A program made the position numbers and the translations under genes. Source: an uncultured Verrucomicrobia subdivision 3 bacterium (GTDB lineage Bacteria > Verrucomicrobiota > Verrucomicrobiia > Limisphaerales > UBA11358). Taken from it: DNA of 33,148 bases. Under the pieces are notes generated by a model. The model worked only from the letters and a program-made list of their open reading frames with translations. It ran no database searches and had not been told where the DNA came from. Each line of letters begins with the position of its first letter. Within the stretch, counting starts at the first letter, position 1. The stretch is taken from the NCBI GenBank assembly GCA_903861445.1, contig CAIOUK010000095.1, positions 1-33,148 on the forward strand. Direction: 5' to 3'. Positions 1 through 7,547 of this stretch are shown one piece after another.

Positions 1-1
1 C

Positions 2-1360
2 GAGAACACGACCAATACCTTCAGTGTGACGACGAACGACGTGGTGCAGACGCCGGGCGGTTATCTGACCATCGTGAGCGTGAGTGCGACGAACGGCATT
101 GCCACCATTGTGAACGGGACGAACATCGTGTTTGCGCCGACACATAATTTCAATGGCACGGCGACCATTGGCTATACGATTACGGACAATATGGGCGGGA
201 CAAATAGCACGGTGGTGACGGTGACGGTTGGTAGCGTAGCCGACATCGTGGTGTCGGTAGCCGGCCCAGCCAGTGTGACGGTGGGTGATTCATTCTTCTA
301 TACCATTGGGGTAAGTAATGCCGGCCCATCAACGGCAATCAACACGCTCGTGACGAATTTAATACCGACGAATCTGGTCTTTTCCAGTGCTTCGGGTGGT
401 GGGTTGTTCACAAATAAGCTGGTGATTTGGCCGATTATTCCGACGTTGACGAACGGCCAATCCACCAATTTTATTTTGACCGTGTCATCAGTCATCGGTA
501 AGACGACCAATTTACCCACGTCCAATCCATTTAATTTTATTCAGACCAACTCAACGCCGTCGGTGGGCTTACTGACCAATCGGGCTTTCGCGTTTGCGGC
601 AACTTATGATCCGAACCTTACCAACAACAGTGCCTCAACAGTCTATACCAATGCCCAGGTCAATACGCTGATCGTGCCGGGTGTGCTTAGTGTGTTTATC
701 GCGACCAATAATTATCCGACCAACGGAGTGCTCACCAATACAATTACTCCGATCGGGCCTAACTTATTTGTTGTCGGCACCAGCGCGTTTAATCCGCAAA
801 CCGGGCTTTATGAAGAAAATGTGACGGTGACAAATATCGGTCTGGCACCGATTCACTCCGTGCGGCTTTATATCAGCGGCCTGCGCAGTGGGGTGACGCT
901 TTACAATGTGACGGGCACTAACAATGGTATGCCTTATGTGGAATATGATGCGCCTTACAGCGCGCCGCTGAATCCCTATCCGCAGGCCAATAACCATGTC
1001 AGCTTCCAATTGGAATTTTATGTGGCCGACCGCCGACCGTTCACCAACAGCCTGGTGGCTGTGGCCACACCCGTGACGACGACGGGTGGCATCAATGGCA
1101 CGCCGGTCGCGGGGAATCCCACGCAGATTACAGATGCCCGGTATCAAACCGACCGCTTCCTGATCGAATTCCCATCCGTTCCGGGTCACACTTACACGAT
1201 TCTTTATGGCAATACCGTGAATTCGATCACGAACATTGCTGTTCCGTCCATCGTGGCTTCGGCGAATGTGACGCAATGGTATGATGATGGTCCGCCCAAA
1301 ACCATTAGCACACCCACGTCGGCTGGATCTCGGTTCTATCTGGTAATTCAAAATAACTAA
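2..1360 (+). CDS. Surface/secreted Ig-like and DUF11 repeat protein, 5'-truncated by window edge
   Basis: The frame is open from base 2 without a stop, so the GTG at 26 in the ORF track is only the first internal start codon and the gene begins upstream of the window. The visible part starts with an Ig/cadherin-like strand pattern (FNGTATIGYTITD), followed by a DUF11-like domain (roughly residues 72-165 of the track ORF; 'YTIGVSNAGPSTA'). The C-terminal module contains 'PSVPGHTYTILYGN' and ends 'SRFYLVIQNN', a tail type I associate with large secreted Verrucomicrobial proteins. Composition is rich in Thr, Asn, Val and Gly, as expected of an extracellular beta-sandwich protein. An outer-membrane barrel gene follows after 8 bp, suggesting co-expression at the cell surface. 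Adhesion or structural roles are inference; no catalytic motif is seen. Confidence 0.8.
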   Translation, partial: ENTTNTFSVTTNDVVQTPGGYLTIVSVSATNGIATIVNGTNIVFAPTHNFNGTATIGYTITDNMGGTNSTVVTVTVGSVADIVVSVAGPASVTVGDSFFYTIGVSNAGPSTAINTLVTNLIPTNLVFSSASGGGLFTNKLVIWPIIPTLTNGQSTNFILTVSSVIGKTTNLPTSNPFNFIQTNSTPSVGLLTNRAFAFAATYDPNLTNNSASTVYTNAQVNTLIVPGVLSVFIATNNYPTNGVLTNTITPIGPNLFVVGTSAFNPQTGLYEENVTVTNIGLAPIHSVRLYISGLRSGVTLYNVTGTNNGMPYVEYDAPYSAPLNPYPQANNHVSFQLEFYVADRRPFTNSLVAVATPVTTTGGINGTPVAGNPTQITDARYQTDRFLIEFPSVPGHTYTILYGNTVNSITNIAVPSIVASANVTQWYDDGPPKTISTPTSAGSRFYLVIQNN

Positions 1361-1368
1361 ATTATTTC

Positions 1369-2400
1369 ATGAATAATAATTACAGAGCTTGGCGCGTGCC
1401 GGTGTGTAGCACCCTGTTGTTGGCCACGGCTGTTTCGGCCGAGCAGGATTTAAAAACTTACTTAGATTCAACCAATCGCGTGACCCTCTCGTTCCGGTTT
1501 GGGTTGAACATCTCCGGAAAATTTAAAGGCACCGGCGGCATTCTTGGTGGGGCTGGCCATTACGCCGATGGCTATGTCCTTACCGATGTCAGCGGCAATG
1601 CCGGCAACCAGACCTGGTATTGGGGGTATCAAAATGCAAGTCAGGTCAATGCCTCCGCGCCCAACTCGATCGATATGCACCGCTACTCGGCGGGCGGCTT
1701 GACCGGTGAAAATTCCGGTGACGACTCGCCGTATCTCGGCGCGGAAATTACATACAACCACGAATTCGGCATCAAGGAAGATTGGCATCATCTCCGTTAC
1801 GGTCTGGAAGTTGCCTTCAACTTCATGCCGATTGAGTTTAATAGTGGCGGGCTTTACAGTGCCGTTTCCCGCATCACGGATACCTACGGCTACACGGCTG
1901 GCACCACGCCGCCCGGTGCGCCGTATGCCGGCGGCTATCAGGGACCTAATTTTGTTCTGAATGTTCCGCCCATCAATTCGTCCACGGCGCTCGTTCCGGG
2001 CGCGTCGTTTTTGGCGCAACAGCATTTTGATGCGAATCTCTGGGGCTTTCGCCTTGGGCCTTACATTGAATATCCGCTGAGTAAAAAATGGAATTTACAT
2101 CTCTCCGGCGGTCTGGCGGTTGGCCTGCTGGACGCCGAAGCAAACTGGAAAGAAAAACTTACGGACCCATTGAATAACGTAAGCATCACTGCTTCCGGCA
2201 GTGGTAGCGATACGAGTTTGCTGTGGGGTTATTACATCGGCTTGGAAGCGGCTTACCAGATCAATAAAGACTGGGGCATTGAGGCCGGCGTGCAATTTCA
2301 AGACCTCGGCACTTATAGCCACAACTTCGGTGGCCGCGTGGCGGAGCTGGACTTGAGCCAGTCAATTTTTGTCCACGTCGGTGTCAGCTATAGCTTCTAA
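1369..2400 (+). CDS. Outer-membrane beta-barrel protein, 343 aa
   Basis: A signal peptide is visible at residues 1-24 (hydrophobic 'STLLLATAVSA' before EQ). The mature part shows alternating hydrophobic/polar strands rich in Gly, Tyr and Trp, such as 'WGFRLGPYIEYPLSKKWNLHLSGGLAVGLL', and it ends in '...HVGVSYSF'. A C-terminal aromatic Phe is the usual recognition signal for the BAM assembly machinery. Length and pattern fit a small OmpA/OMP_b-brl-type barrel of 8-12 strands. It starts 8 bp after the stop of the Ig/DUF11 protein, so the two are probably one transcript. Its function (porin, anchor or adhesin partner) cannot be read from the sequence. Confidence 0.8.
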   Translation: MNNNYRAWRVPVCSTLLLATAVSAEQDLKTYLDSTNRVTLSFRFGLNISGKFKGTGGILGGAGHYADGYVLTDVSGNAGNQTWYWGYQNASQVNASAPNSIDMHRYSAGGLTGENSGDDSPYLGAEITYNHEFGIKEDWHHLRYGLEVAFNFMPIEFNSGGLYSAVSRITDTYGYTAGTTPPGAPYAGGYQGPNFVLNVPPINSSTALVPGASFLAQQHFDANLWGFRLGPYIEYPLSKKWNLHLSGGLAVGLLDAEANWKEKLTDPLNNVSITASGSGSDTSLLWGYYIGLEAAYQINKDWGIEAGVQFQDLGTYSHNFGGRVAELDLSQSIFVHVGVSYSF

Positions 2401-2416
2401 AGCTTCAAAAATTTGC

Positions 2417-2448
2417 GTGGTGGAATCGGTGGAAACCGATTCCACCAC
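2417..2448. terminator. Bidirectional hairpin terminator between convergent genes
   Basis: A perfect 14-bp inverted repeat, GTGGTGGAATCGGT / ACCGATTCCACCAC, flanks a GGAA tetraloop (GNRA type). It lies 16 bp after the stop of the barrel gene and 23 bp before the end of the convergent minus-strand gene, so it can serve both. The T-rich tail (TTTCAATTT) on the plus side is imperfect. Confidence 0.75.
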
Positions 2449-2471
2449 TTTCAATTTACCCCATCGAGGAG

Positions 2472-3266
2472 TTATTCTTTCCAGTCAAACACCGTCTCTG
2501 CGTCGAGATATTTCCACACCTTGCCTTTTTTGATGCGCGGGGTCGTGCGCCCGACATAGTTGAGTAACCGACGCTCCCCATCCTTTTCCAAAATGAAATA
2601 AAGCGGTGTCACCATCATGGCCACGAGCGGATTTGTGGGGATCATTTTTAGCCGCACAACCGGACGATGGTTCAAAGATGATTCACTTTCCTTGGTTAGT
2701 TGAAAATTATAAGTGCATTCCTGTTCGAGCGCGACAAAGCGAAACTTAACGCTGGCGCCTTTCATCAACTCTTCCCAGTGTGCGATAATGAACGGGTAGA
2801 GATTGTCGGCGATCAGCGTATCTGGCTGGAGCGGTTCGCCGTCGGTTTTTTTTCGGACGGCGGGCGAGTGGCAATAATCAATCAGGATACGCCGCGCGCC
2901 GGGATTCTTCGGATCTGCCACCGTCTGAATATCGCCAAAAATATTCGCGCGGGGCTCGGACATCGTGTAGTCCGTCAACTGGCCATCCTGATAAGCGATG
3001 TTTTCCACTGCCACCAGCGTGCCGTCCGGCTGGAGAAATTTCCGTTCCACGCGCAGGGTGTCGCCGGTTTGCGTCGCTGTGCGTTGAAAGATGAACAAAA
3101 CTTTTTTTCGCTCGGAATCTTTCTGGTAAATCGTGCCGGTGAGGAACTTGGGCTCGGCGAGATGGTTCGGGTTGACCGTGAACTCATTTGCGCGACTCGA
3201 CCATGACGTGAGCAAGCCGGCCACCAGCAAAATGAGCCGGAGACTAAATACGTTTGGAAATATCAT
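2472..3266 (-). CDS. Secreted protein of unknown function, 264 aa
   Basis: I do not recognise the family. The N-terminus is a typical signal peptide (hydrophobic 'LRLILLVAGLLTSW', then 'SSRANEF'), so the product is probably periplasmic or exported. The mature part alternates short beta-strand-like segments with charged turns and has no obvious catalytic motif. The C-terminal third ('YFILEKDGERRLLNYVGRTTPR', then 'LDAETVFDW') recalls lipocalin/DUF3108-like beta-barrels that end by reporting a residual 'ldae' strand, but this is only a resemblance. It is the last gene of the minus-strand run, starting 21 bp after the msrA stop, and ends at the shared hairpin terminator. Confidence 0.7.
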   Translation of the reverse strand: MIFPNVFSLRLILLVAGLLTSWSSRANEFTVNPNHLAEPKFLTGTIYQKDSERKKVLFIFQRTATQTGDTLRVERKFLQPDGTLVAVENIAYQDGQLTDYTMSEPRANIFGDIQTVADPKNPGARRILIDYCHSPAVRKKTDGEPLQPDTLIADNLYPFIIAHWEELMKGASVKFRFVALEQECTYNFQLTKESESSLNHRPVVRLKMIPTNPLVAMMVTPLYFILEKDGERRLLNYVGRTTPRIKKGKVWKYLDAETVFDWKE

Positions 3267-3287
3267 GTAATACCCCGGGTGCGCCCT

Positions 3288-3944
3288 TTACCGAACGGTC
3301 TGCGGTGAATCCTTGATGACGTTTTTATGCTGCAACTTTTTAACCTTGGGCGCAATGGTTAGCTGGCAGTAAGGCTCATGTCCGTGCGCGTCAAAGTAAC
3401 CCTGATGATAATCTTCGGCCTTGAAAAACTTCTTGAACGGCGTGATTTCCGTCACAATTGGCCGTAAAAAATCCTGCTGTGCTGTCAGCTTGGATTTTTC
3501 CGCGACCAGTTTTTGCTGCTCGTCATGGTAGAAAATCACGGAACGATATTGCGTGCCCTCGTCCGCGCCCTGCCGGTTGAGCGTGGTCGGGTCGTGCGCC
3601 TGCCAGAACACCTCCAGTAATTGCGCGAAAGAAATTTTTGCCGGGTCAAATTCAATCTGCGTCACCTCCGCGTGGCCGGTGTTACCGCTGCAGACTTCCG
3701 GATACGTCGGGTTTTCCGTGTGGCCGCCGGCGTAGCCGCTCGTCACGGAAATCACGCCAGGCAGCCGTTCATAGACGGCCTCCATGCACCAGAAACAGCC
3801 GCCGCCCAAGGTGGCGACCTCGATTTTATTTGTGCTCATTGTGTTGGTGGACTGCGCGACCGCCGCCAGATTCAGGGCGACGGCGGCGAACAGATAAAAA
3901 AGCTTCATGTTGGCAAAGGTTTGACCGCCTCCCGGCCAATCCAT
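3288..3944 (-). CDS. msrA: Peptide-methionine (S)-S-oxide reductase, exported form
   Basis: MsrA reduces methionine-S-sulfoxide in oxidised proteins. The catalytic signature 'GGGCFWCMEAVYERLPGV' with its nucleophilic Cys is present, followed by 'SGYAGG', 'QYRSVIFYHDEQQ' and 'AEDYHQGYF', all standard for the family, and a further Cys in 'EPYCQLTI' could resolve the disulfide. An N-terminal hydrophobic stretch ('LFYLFAAVALNLAAVA') before the catalytic domain suggests export to the periplasm. Start choice: the ATG at 3944 has a near-perfect Shine-Dalgarno (GGGAGG, 6 nt spacer), whereas the internal ATG at 3908 gives a cleaner signal peptide (MKLFYLF) but has its purine tract about 19 nt away. 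The longer form is given. It sits in a run with yacG, a small secreted protein and a Prc-type protease. Confidence 0.93.
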   Translation of the reverse strand: MDWPGGGQTFANMKLFYLFAAVALNLAAVAQSTNTMSTNKIEVATLGGGCFWCMEAVYERLPGVISVTSGYAGGHTENPTYPEVCSGNTGHAEVTQIEFDPAKISFAQLLEVFWQAHDPTTLNRQGADEGTQYRSVIFYHDEQQKLVAEKSKLTAQQDFLRPIVTEITPFKKFFKAEDYHQGYFDAHGHEPYCQLTIAPKVKKLQHKNVIKDSPQTVR

Positions 3945-3965
3945 TCAATTCCTCCCAAAGTAAAT

Positions 3966-4176
3966 TCATTCCTCCGGCCGGTCCAAGTGTTCACCCGGCG
4001 GCAGGTCGGCAAACTTTTCAAAATGTTCCGGCCGGAGCGGTTCGGAAATCGCGTGCTCGCCCACCCAGCCATTTGCCAAGGTCAATCAGTTTGCAGCGGT
4101 GCGAACAGAACGGCCCGTATTTGCCCGCGAACCAATCGCCTGCCTTTTTGCACGTCGGACACTTGACGGCGGGCAT
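3966..4176 (-). pseudogene. yacG: DNA gyrase inhibitor YacG-like zinc-ribbon protein, frameshifted
   Basis: This gene is absent from the ORF track. From the ATG at 4176 the minus strand encodes [15 protein letters not shown]..., then '[16 protein letters not shown]', which is the YacG zinc ribbon (Cys6, Cys9, Cys24, Cys28) with its characteristic 'IDLG-W' ending. YacG binds GyrB and limits DNA gyrase. After 'LGKW' the frame becomes non-homologous and stops at 4018-4020 (52 aa). In the adjacent frame the sequence continues sensibly as '...[17 protein letters not shown]' and 'DLPPGEHLDRPEE' to a TGA at 3966-3968. The total span of 211 nt is one base more than a multiple of three, so a single-base frameshift lies near 4060-4072 in a G-rich tract (CTGGGTGGGCG). 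The start is 2 bp after the stop of the upstream gene. It may be a sequencing error, a true lesion, or a short product that keeps the whole zinc ribbon. Confidence 0.75.
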
Positions 4177-4178
4177 GA

Positions 4179-4676
4179 CTAGCGCGTCGCCTTGGCCAGC
4201 GCTTTCAAATCCGTGATGACTTTGGCCGCTTCATCGTTAGTCGCCCCGGCGTCGAGCAGAATCTTGCGGACATCGTCCAGCAACGTCGTCTCTTGGACGG
4301 TGGTGACGGTGGCTCCGTTGCACAACGAATGCAGGTTGCGGGCGAGCTTGTTCAAGTGATCGCTCATCGTCGTTTTGCCTAGCACGGCGGGCAACAAATC
4401 TTGCGTGAGGGTCTGCACGGCTTCCGCCGACGGCTTTCTGCCCTGCGCCGCTGTCGTCAGATGCGCCAGCAGCAAGGCTTTTTGTTCCGCCGAGGCCTTG
4501 GCGGTGTAGTTCAACGCCGACAAGTCCGCGCGGAGGTCGGCGATGTTTCTGAAAGTCGCCGCAAGCGTGGCTTCGTCGTTCGGAGCAGGGGTGGTCTGTG
4601 CATTGCTTTGGCTTGCACCGGTCAGCACGATGGCCGCGCCGGTCAAAATAATTTTTAGGAAGGTGATGGTTTTCAT
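4179..4676 (-). CDS. Small secreted helical protein of unknown function, 165 aa
   Basis: No family is recognised. A signal peptide is clear at residues 1-27 ('[22 protein letters not shown]'). The mature 138 residues are Ala/Leu/Thr-rich and read as amphipathic helices, with one Cys and no catalytic motif. The gene begins 5 bp downstream of the stop of the S41 protease and ends 2 bp before the start of yacG, so it is almost certainly cotranscribed with both. A periplasmic partner, adaptor or substrate of the protease is a reasonable guess from spacing alone. Confidence 0.75.
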   Translation of the reverse strand: MKTITFLKIILTGAAIVLTGASQSNAQTTPAPNDEATLAATFRNIADLRADLSALNYTAKASAEQKALLLAHLTTAAQGRKPSAEAVQTLTQDLLPAVLGKTTMSDHLNKLARNLHSLCNGATVTTVQETTLLDDVRKILLDAGATNDEAAKVITDLKALAKATR

Positions 4677-4681
4677 AATTT

Positions 4682-7033
4682 TTATTGGTTGGCGATCAGT
4701 GGGCGATTTTTAGCGGCCAGCGAAATATAATCAAGCAGGATGTTTTCCGTTTCGTCAAGAACGGGATCAAACGCCGGCGCGGATTTTTTGCCGTTCACTT
4801 TACTTGGGTTCGTGCCGGTGAAGGTGTGGGCTGGCTTCGGGTCGCTATTTCCGGTTTTGGTGACGATGTTGTTGGAGGTGCTGCCACTGGTGGCCGTCAC
4901 CGTGTTGGTGTCTTCGATTCCGGGGCGATATTCCGTCAAGCCCGGTTCGCCGGCGTTCTTGACGGTGATTTCATAAATTTTCAGCGCCGAAGCCGGCCGC
5001 GCGTTTCGTTCCGTCTCACGGGCCTTGTTTTGCCGGGCAATGCGCTCGCGTTCCTGGATGGCGGCGCGTTCATTCAAAGTGACGGTTTTGTCGGCCTGCA
5101 ATTTTTGAAATTGCGCGATGTCTTGCTGGACGTAGAGAAAATCCTGATTCGTCACGATTCGTTCAGTCGAGCGCGATTTGAGCGCGGCGAGAAACGGCTG
5201 AATCAAATTCAACTTATCGTAGGCGGCGGGCCGGATGGTGTCCCACGGCAACGGATTGTCGAGCGCGGTCTCGCCAATCTGGGTGGAATAATTCAACACG
5301 TCCGGCAAAACCATGTCCGGCTCGACGCCTTTGAGTTGGGTGGACGCGCCACTGACGCGGTAGAATTTGCGGATGGTGATTTTGATGGTGCCGGGATCAT
5401 TCGTGCTGCCGAGCATGAACGGCTTGAGCGGATTCAAATTTTGCACCGTCCCTTTGCCGAAGGTCGAGGTGTCGCCGATAATGACCGCCCGGCCATAATC
5501 CTGCAAGGCCGCCGCCGCGATTTCCGAGGCGGACGCGCTGAAGCGGTTGATCATCACCGCGAGCGGGCCGTCGTAAATCTGCATCCCTTCCGGCGCGGAA
5601 TCCACCGCCACCCGACCGTCCGGGTCGCGCGCGAGCACCACTGGACCACCCTTGATGAACAGGCCGGTGAACTTGATGGCTTCCTCCAGCGACCCGCCGC
5701 CGTTGGATCGCAAATCAATGATGATGGCGGAAACTTTTTCCTGGGTCAGCCGCCGCACCAGCTTGGCCACATCGAGTGAACAATATTTCGGCGAGGCGTG
5801 GCTGCTGTTGCCCGTCAGACTGTCCATGGTCGCGTAAAACGAAGGCAATTCCAGCAGGCCAAGACGTTTGCCGTCCGGCAGTTCAATCAACTTGGCCTTG
5901 GCCTCGGAGTCTTCGAGTTTGATTTCATCACGGATGAGCGTGACCACCTCGCGTTTGGTGCGGTCGGTGGCCGGGCTGATAGTCAGCCGAACCTCCGTGC
6001 CTTTCTTGCCGCGGATTTGTTGGACGACTTTTTCCAAGTCCATGTCCACCACGTCCACCACCGGTTGACTGCCCTGCGCGACGCCGACGATGCGGTCGCC
6101 TTCGTGCAGCAATTTGCTTTTCGTTGCCGGGCCGCCGGGCACCAGCGACATGATGGTGCAATAGCCATCGTCCTCGTGCAGTTGCGCGCCGATGCCGAAA
6201 AGCGCGAGGTTCATTTGCATGGCGAAATCCTGTGCGCCCGGCGCGCTGTAATATTCCGAGTGCGGATCGTAGGCGATCGCGAGGCAGTGGAGGTAGGCTT
6301 GCAATACGTTTTCGCTGTCCCAGTTCGTCATCATCCGCAACGTCCAACGGTAATGTCGCGCGAGCGTGGCCGTGATGTTCGTGGTGGCGTCTGCCGGCAA
6401 TTTCACGGTGAAGTTGCCGTTAGTCTCGGCGATTTCGCGCGTGAGTTTTTCCTGGAGAAATTCATAGCGCAGCCGTTGTCGCCAAAGCTGGTGTAGTTCA
6501 TCCATATTTTTTGAAAACGGCTCGTGGCGACGATCCACGAGAATCTTATCATCCGCGTTGAACTTAAATTTCTCGTGAGCCAGCATGCCGTCCACATAGC
6601 TCACATGCTGCTGGTAACGTTCGGCGTAGCGCTGGTAAATGGCAAACGCCGGCGTCAAGTCCGCCACGCCGCGCCCGCCGGTTGTCAGCTGGTCGAGATG
6701 CGTGCGGTAACGGTCGAACTCCGCCAGATCGGCGGCGAGAAAATTTTCGTGGCGCGGATCCAGTGAATTAATGTAGCCGTCAAAAAAACGCTCCGACAAC
6801 TCCGCGTCCAGCGGGCGTTGCAGATAATGATATTCCTCCAGCAACCGCGCGGCGATGTAGGCGATGCGCGGCGCGTCCGCGCTGGGTTTCACGATTGGGG
6901 CGTTGGCGGAAGCATCTGCCGCCGGTTTAGCCGTCGCGCTCTGCAACCACAGGCTGGTGACGACGAGAACCGTCGCCAATGGGAGGAGTAAAATTTTTGT
7001 TAAACGCATGATGCTTGGCACAATTTGACTCAT
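4682..7033 (-). CDS. S41 family C-terminal processing (tail-specific) protease, Prc/Tsp-like
   Basis: At 783 aa this has the long Prc/Tsp architecture rather than that of the shorter CtpA. After a signal/anchor segment (about residues 10-33) comes a helical N-terminal domain ('YHYLQRPLDAELSERFFDGYINSLDPRHENFL' region), a PDZ domain around 270-355 ('GIGAQLHEDDG', 'GGPATKSKLLHEGDRIVGV'), and the protease core. The catalytic pair is Ser501 in 'FSASASEI' and Lys527 in 'TFGKGTVQ', matching Prc Ser452/Lys477 with one extra residue between them. 'IIIDLRSNGGGSLEEA' is the conserved core strand. The C-terminal region is helical and charged, as in Prc. The enzyme cleaves periplasmic proteins at unstructured C-termini. 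It is first in the minus-strand run; start at 7033 is preceded by AGGTTAGG, while MRLTKIL at 7009 is an alternative start with no visible ribosome site. Confidence 0.9.
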   Translation of the reverse strand: MSQIVPSIMRLTKILLLPLATVLVVTSLWLQSATAKPAADASANAPIVKPSADAPRIAYIAARLLEEYHYLQRPLDAELSERFFDGYINSLDPRHENFLAADLAEFDRYRTHLDQLTTGGRGVADLTPAFAIYQRYAERYQQHVSYVDGMLAHEKFKFNADDKILVDRRHEPFSKNMDELHQLWRQRLRYEFLQEKLTREIAETNGNFTVKLPADATTNITATLARHYRWTLRMMTNWDSENVLQAYLHCLAIAYDPHSEYYSAPGAQDFAMQMNLALFGIGAQLHEDDGYCTIMSLVPGGPATKSKLLHEGDRIVGVAQGSQPVVDVVDMDLEKVVQQIRGKKGTEVRLTISPATDRTKREVVTLIRDEIKLEDSEAKAKLIELPDGKRLGLLELPSFYATMDSLTGNSSHASPKYCSLDVAKLVRRLTQEKVSAIIIDLRSNGGGSLEEAIKFTGLFIKGGPVVLARDPDGRVAVDSAPEGMQIYDGPLAVMINRFSASASEIAAAALQDYGRAVIIGDTSTFGKGTVQNLNPLKPFMLGSTNDPGTIKITIRKFYRVSGASTQLKGVEPDMVLPDVLNYSTQIGETALDNPLPWDTIRPAAYDKLNLIQPFLAALKSRSTERIVTNQDFLYVQQDIAQFQKLQADKTVTLNERAAIQERERIARQNKARETERNARPASALKIYEITVKNAGEPGLTEYRPGIEDTNTVTATSGSTSNNIVTKTGNSDPKPAHTFTGTNPSKVNGKKSAPAFDPVLDETENILLDYISLAAKNRPLIANQ

Positions 7034-7149
7034 CCTAACCTAAATCGTTCACAGAAGAAAATAAATTGCGCCAAAAAACCGTCGGAATAAATTTATTGCC
7101 CGGCAGCGCCGAATTTTTGTCGGGCTGGCAGAGAAATATATTCGAATAT

Positions 7150-7279
7150 TCGACTGGGAGTGGCCTTGACCCGATAGGGTGGACAGCTTTAGCCCAAACC
7201 AACACCGGGCAGCGGACGTTGGCAGGAGCGATTGCTTGAGTCGATTCAACACCGGAATCAAACGGGTTCCGGCTTTTTT
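7150..7279 (+). ncRNA. Candidate structured small RNA with intrinsic terminator
   Basis: In the 339-bp gap between the divergent protease gene and tRNA-Pro, the plus strand can fold into an enclosed multibranch structure. A closing helix TCGACT (7150-7155) pairs with AGTCGA (7239-7244). Inside are hairpin ACCC-GATA-GGGT (7169-7180) and a larger hairpin CCAAC.CCG-ggcag-CGG..GTTGG (7199-7222). An intrinsic terminator follows: CCGGAATC/GGTTCCGG (7252-7272) and a run of six T. The terminator is strong evidence that a plus-strand transcript ends here, and no ORF of plausible coding character precedes it. It does not match 6S, SRP, tmRNA or RNase P features that I know. The 5' end is a guess. Confidence 0.4.
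7252..7279 (+). terminator. Rho-independent terminator of the candidate small RNA
   Basis: The 8-bp stem CCGGAATC / GGTTCCGG (one T-G wobble) with a short loop is followed immediately by C and TTTTTT, then ATTTTT. It points rightwards and lies about 90 bp before tRNA-Pro, which has its own promoter-like sequence, so it closes a separate upstream transcript. Confidence 0.65.
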
Positions 7280-7332
7280 ATTTTTACAATCTTTGGTGTG
7301 GTGGTTCGTGTGAAACTTGTCCGAGTTCGTCA

Positions 7333-7360
7333 TTGAATCACGCCAACAAGTCGTTACACT
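7333..7360 (+). promoter_or_regulatory. Likely sigma70-type promoter of tRNA-Pro
   Basis: TTGAAT (7333-7338) and TACACT (7355-7360) are separated by 16 bp, and the tRNA begins 12 bp after the -10 element. Spacing and position fit a stable-RNA promoter, with a GC-rich stretch (GCGCGC) directly after the -10 box as in stringent discriminators. Confidence 0.45.
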
Positions 7361-7372
7361 GCGCGCATGGTT

Positions 7373-7450
7373 CGGGGCGTAGCGTAGCCCGGCTAGCGCG
7401 CTTGCTTGGGGTGCAAGAGGTCGGGAGTTCAAATCTCCCCGCCCCGACCA
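7373..7450 (+). tRNA. tRNA-Pro(GGG)
   Basis: The acceptor stem CGGGGCG (7373-7379) pairs perfectly with CGCCCCG (7440-7446), followed by discriminator A and an encoded CCA. The anticodon arm is CTTGC-TTGGGGT-GCAAG, giving anticodon GGG (reads CCC, and CCU by wobble). The T arm is GGGAG-TTCAAAT-CTCCC. A TTTTT run directly follows and may terminate the transcript. The ORF 7049-7432 on the minus strand overlaps this gene and is not real. Confidence 0.97.
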
Positions 7451-7547
7451 TTTTTAATTTCACCAAAAGTTTCACGGAAATCCGTCCATTGCGCCGCCAC
7501 GCCGGTTTTGCCACAATCCGCCTTCAACCATTCACCAAAGAAAAATT

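Noticed and set aside
4685-5779. 364-aa plus-strand ORF antisense to the S41 protease
   Set aside because: Typical GC-rich antisense shadow (Arg/Gly/Val-rich, no motifs) against a clear protease gene.
7049-7432. 127-aa minus-strand ORF
   Set aside because: It overlaps tRNA-Pro on the opposite strand and the candidate small RNA, with no protein-like pattern.
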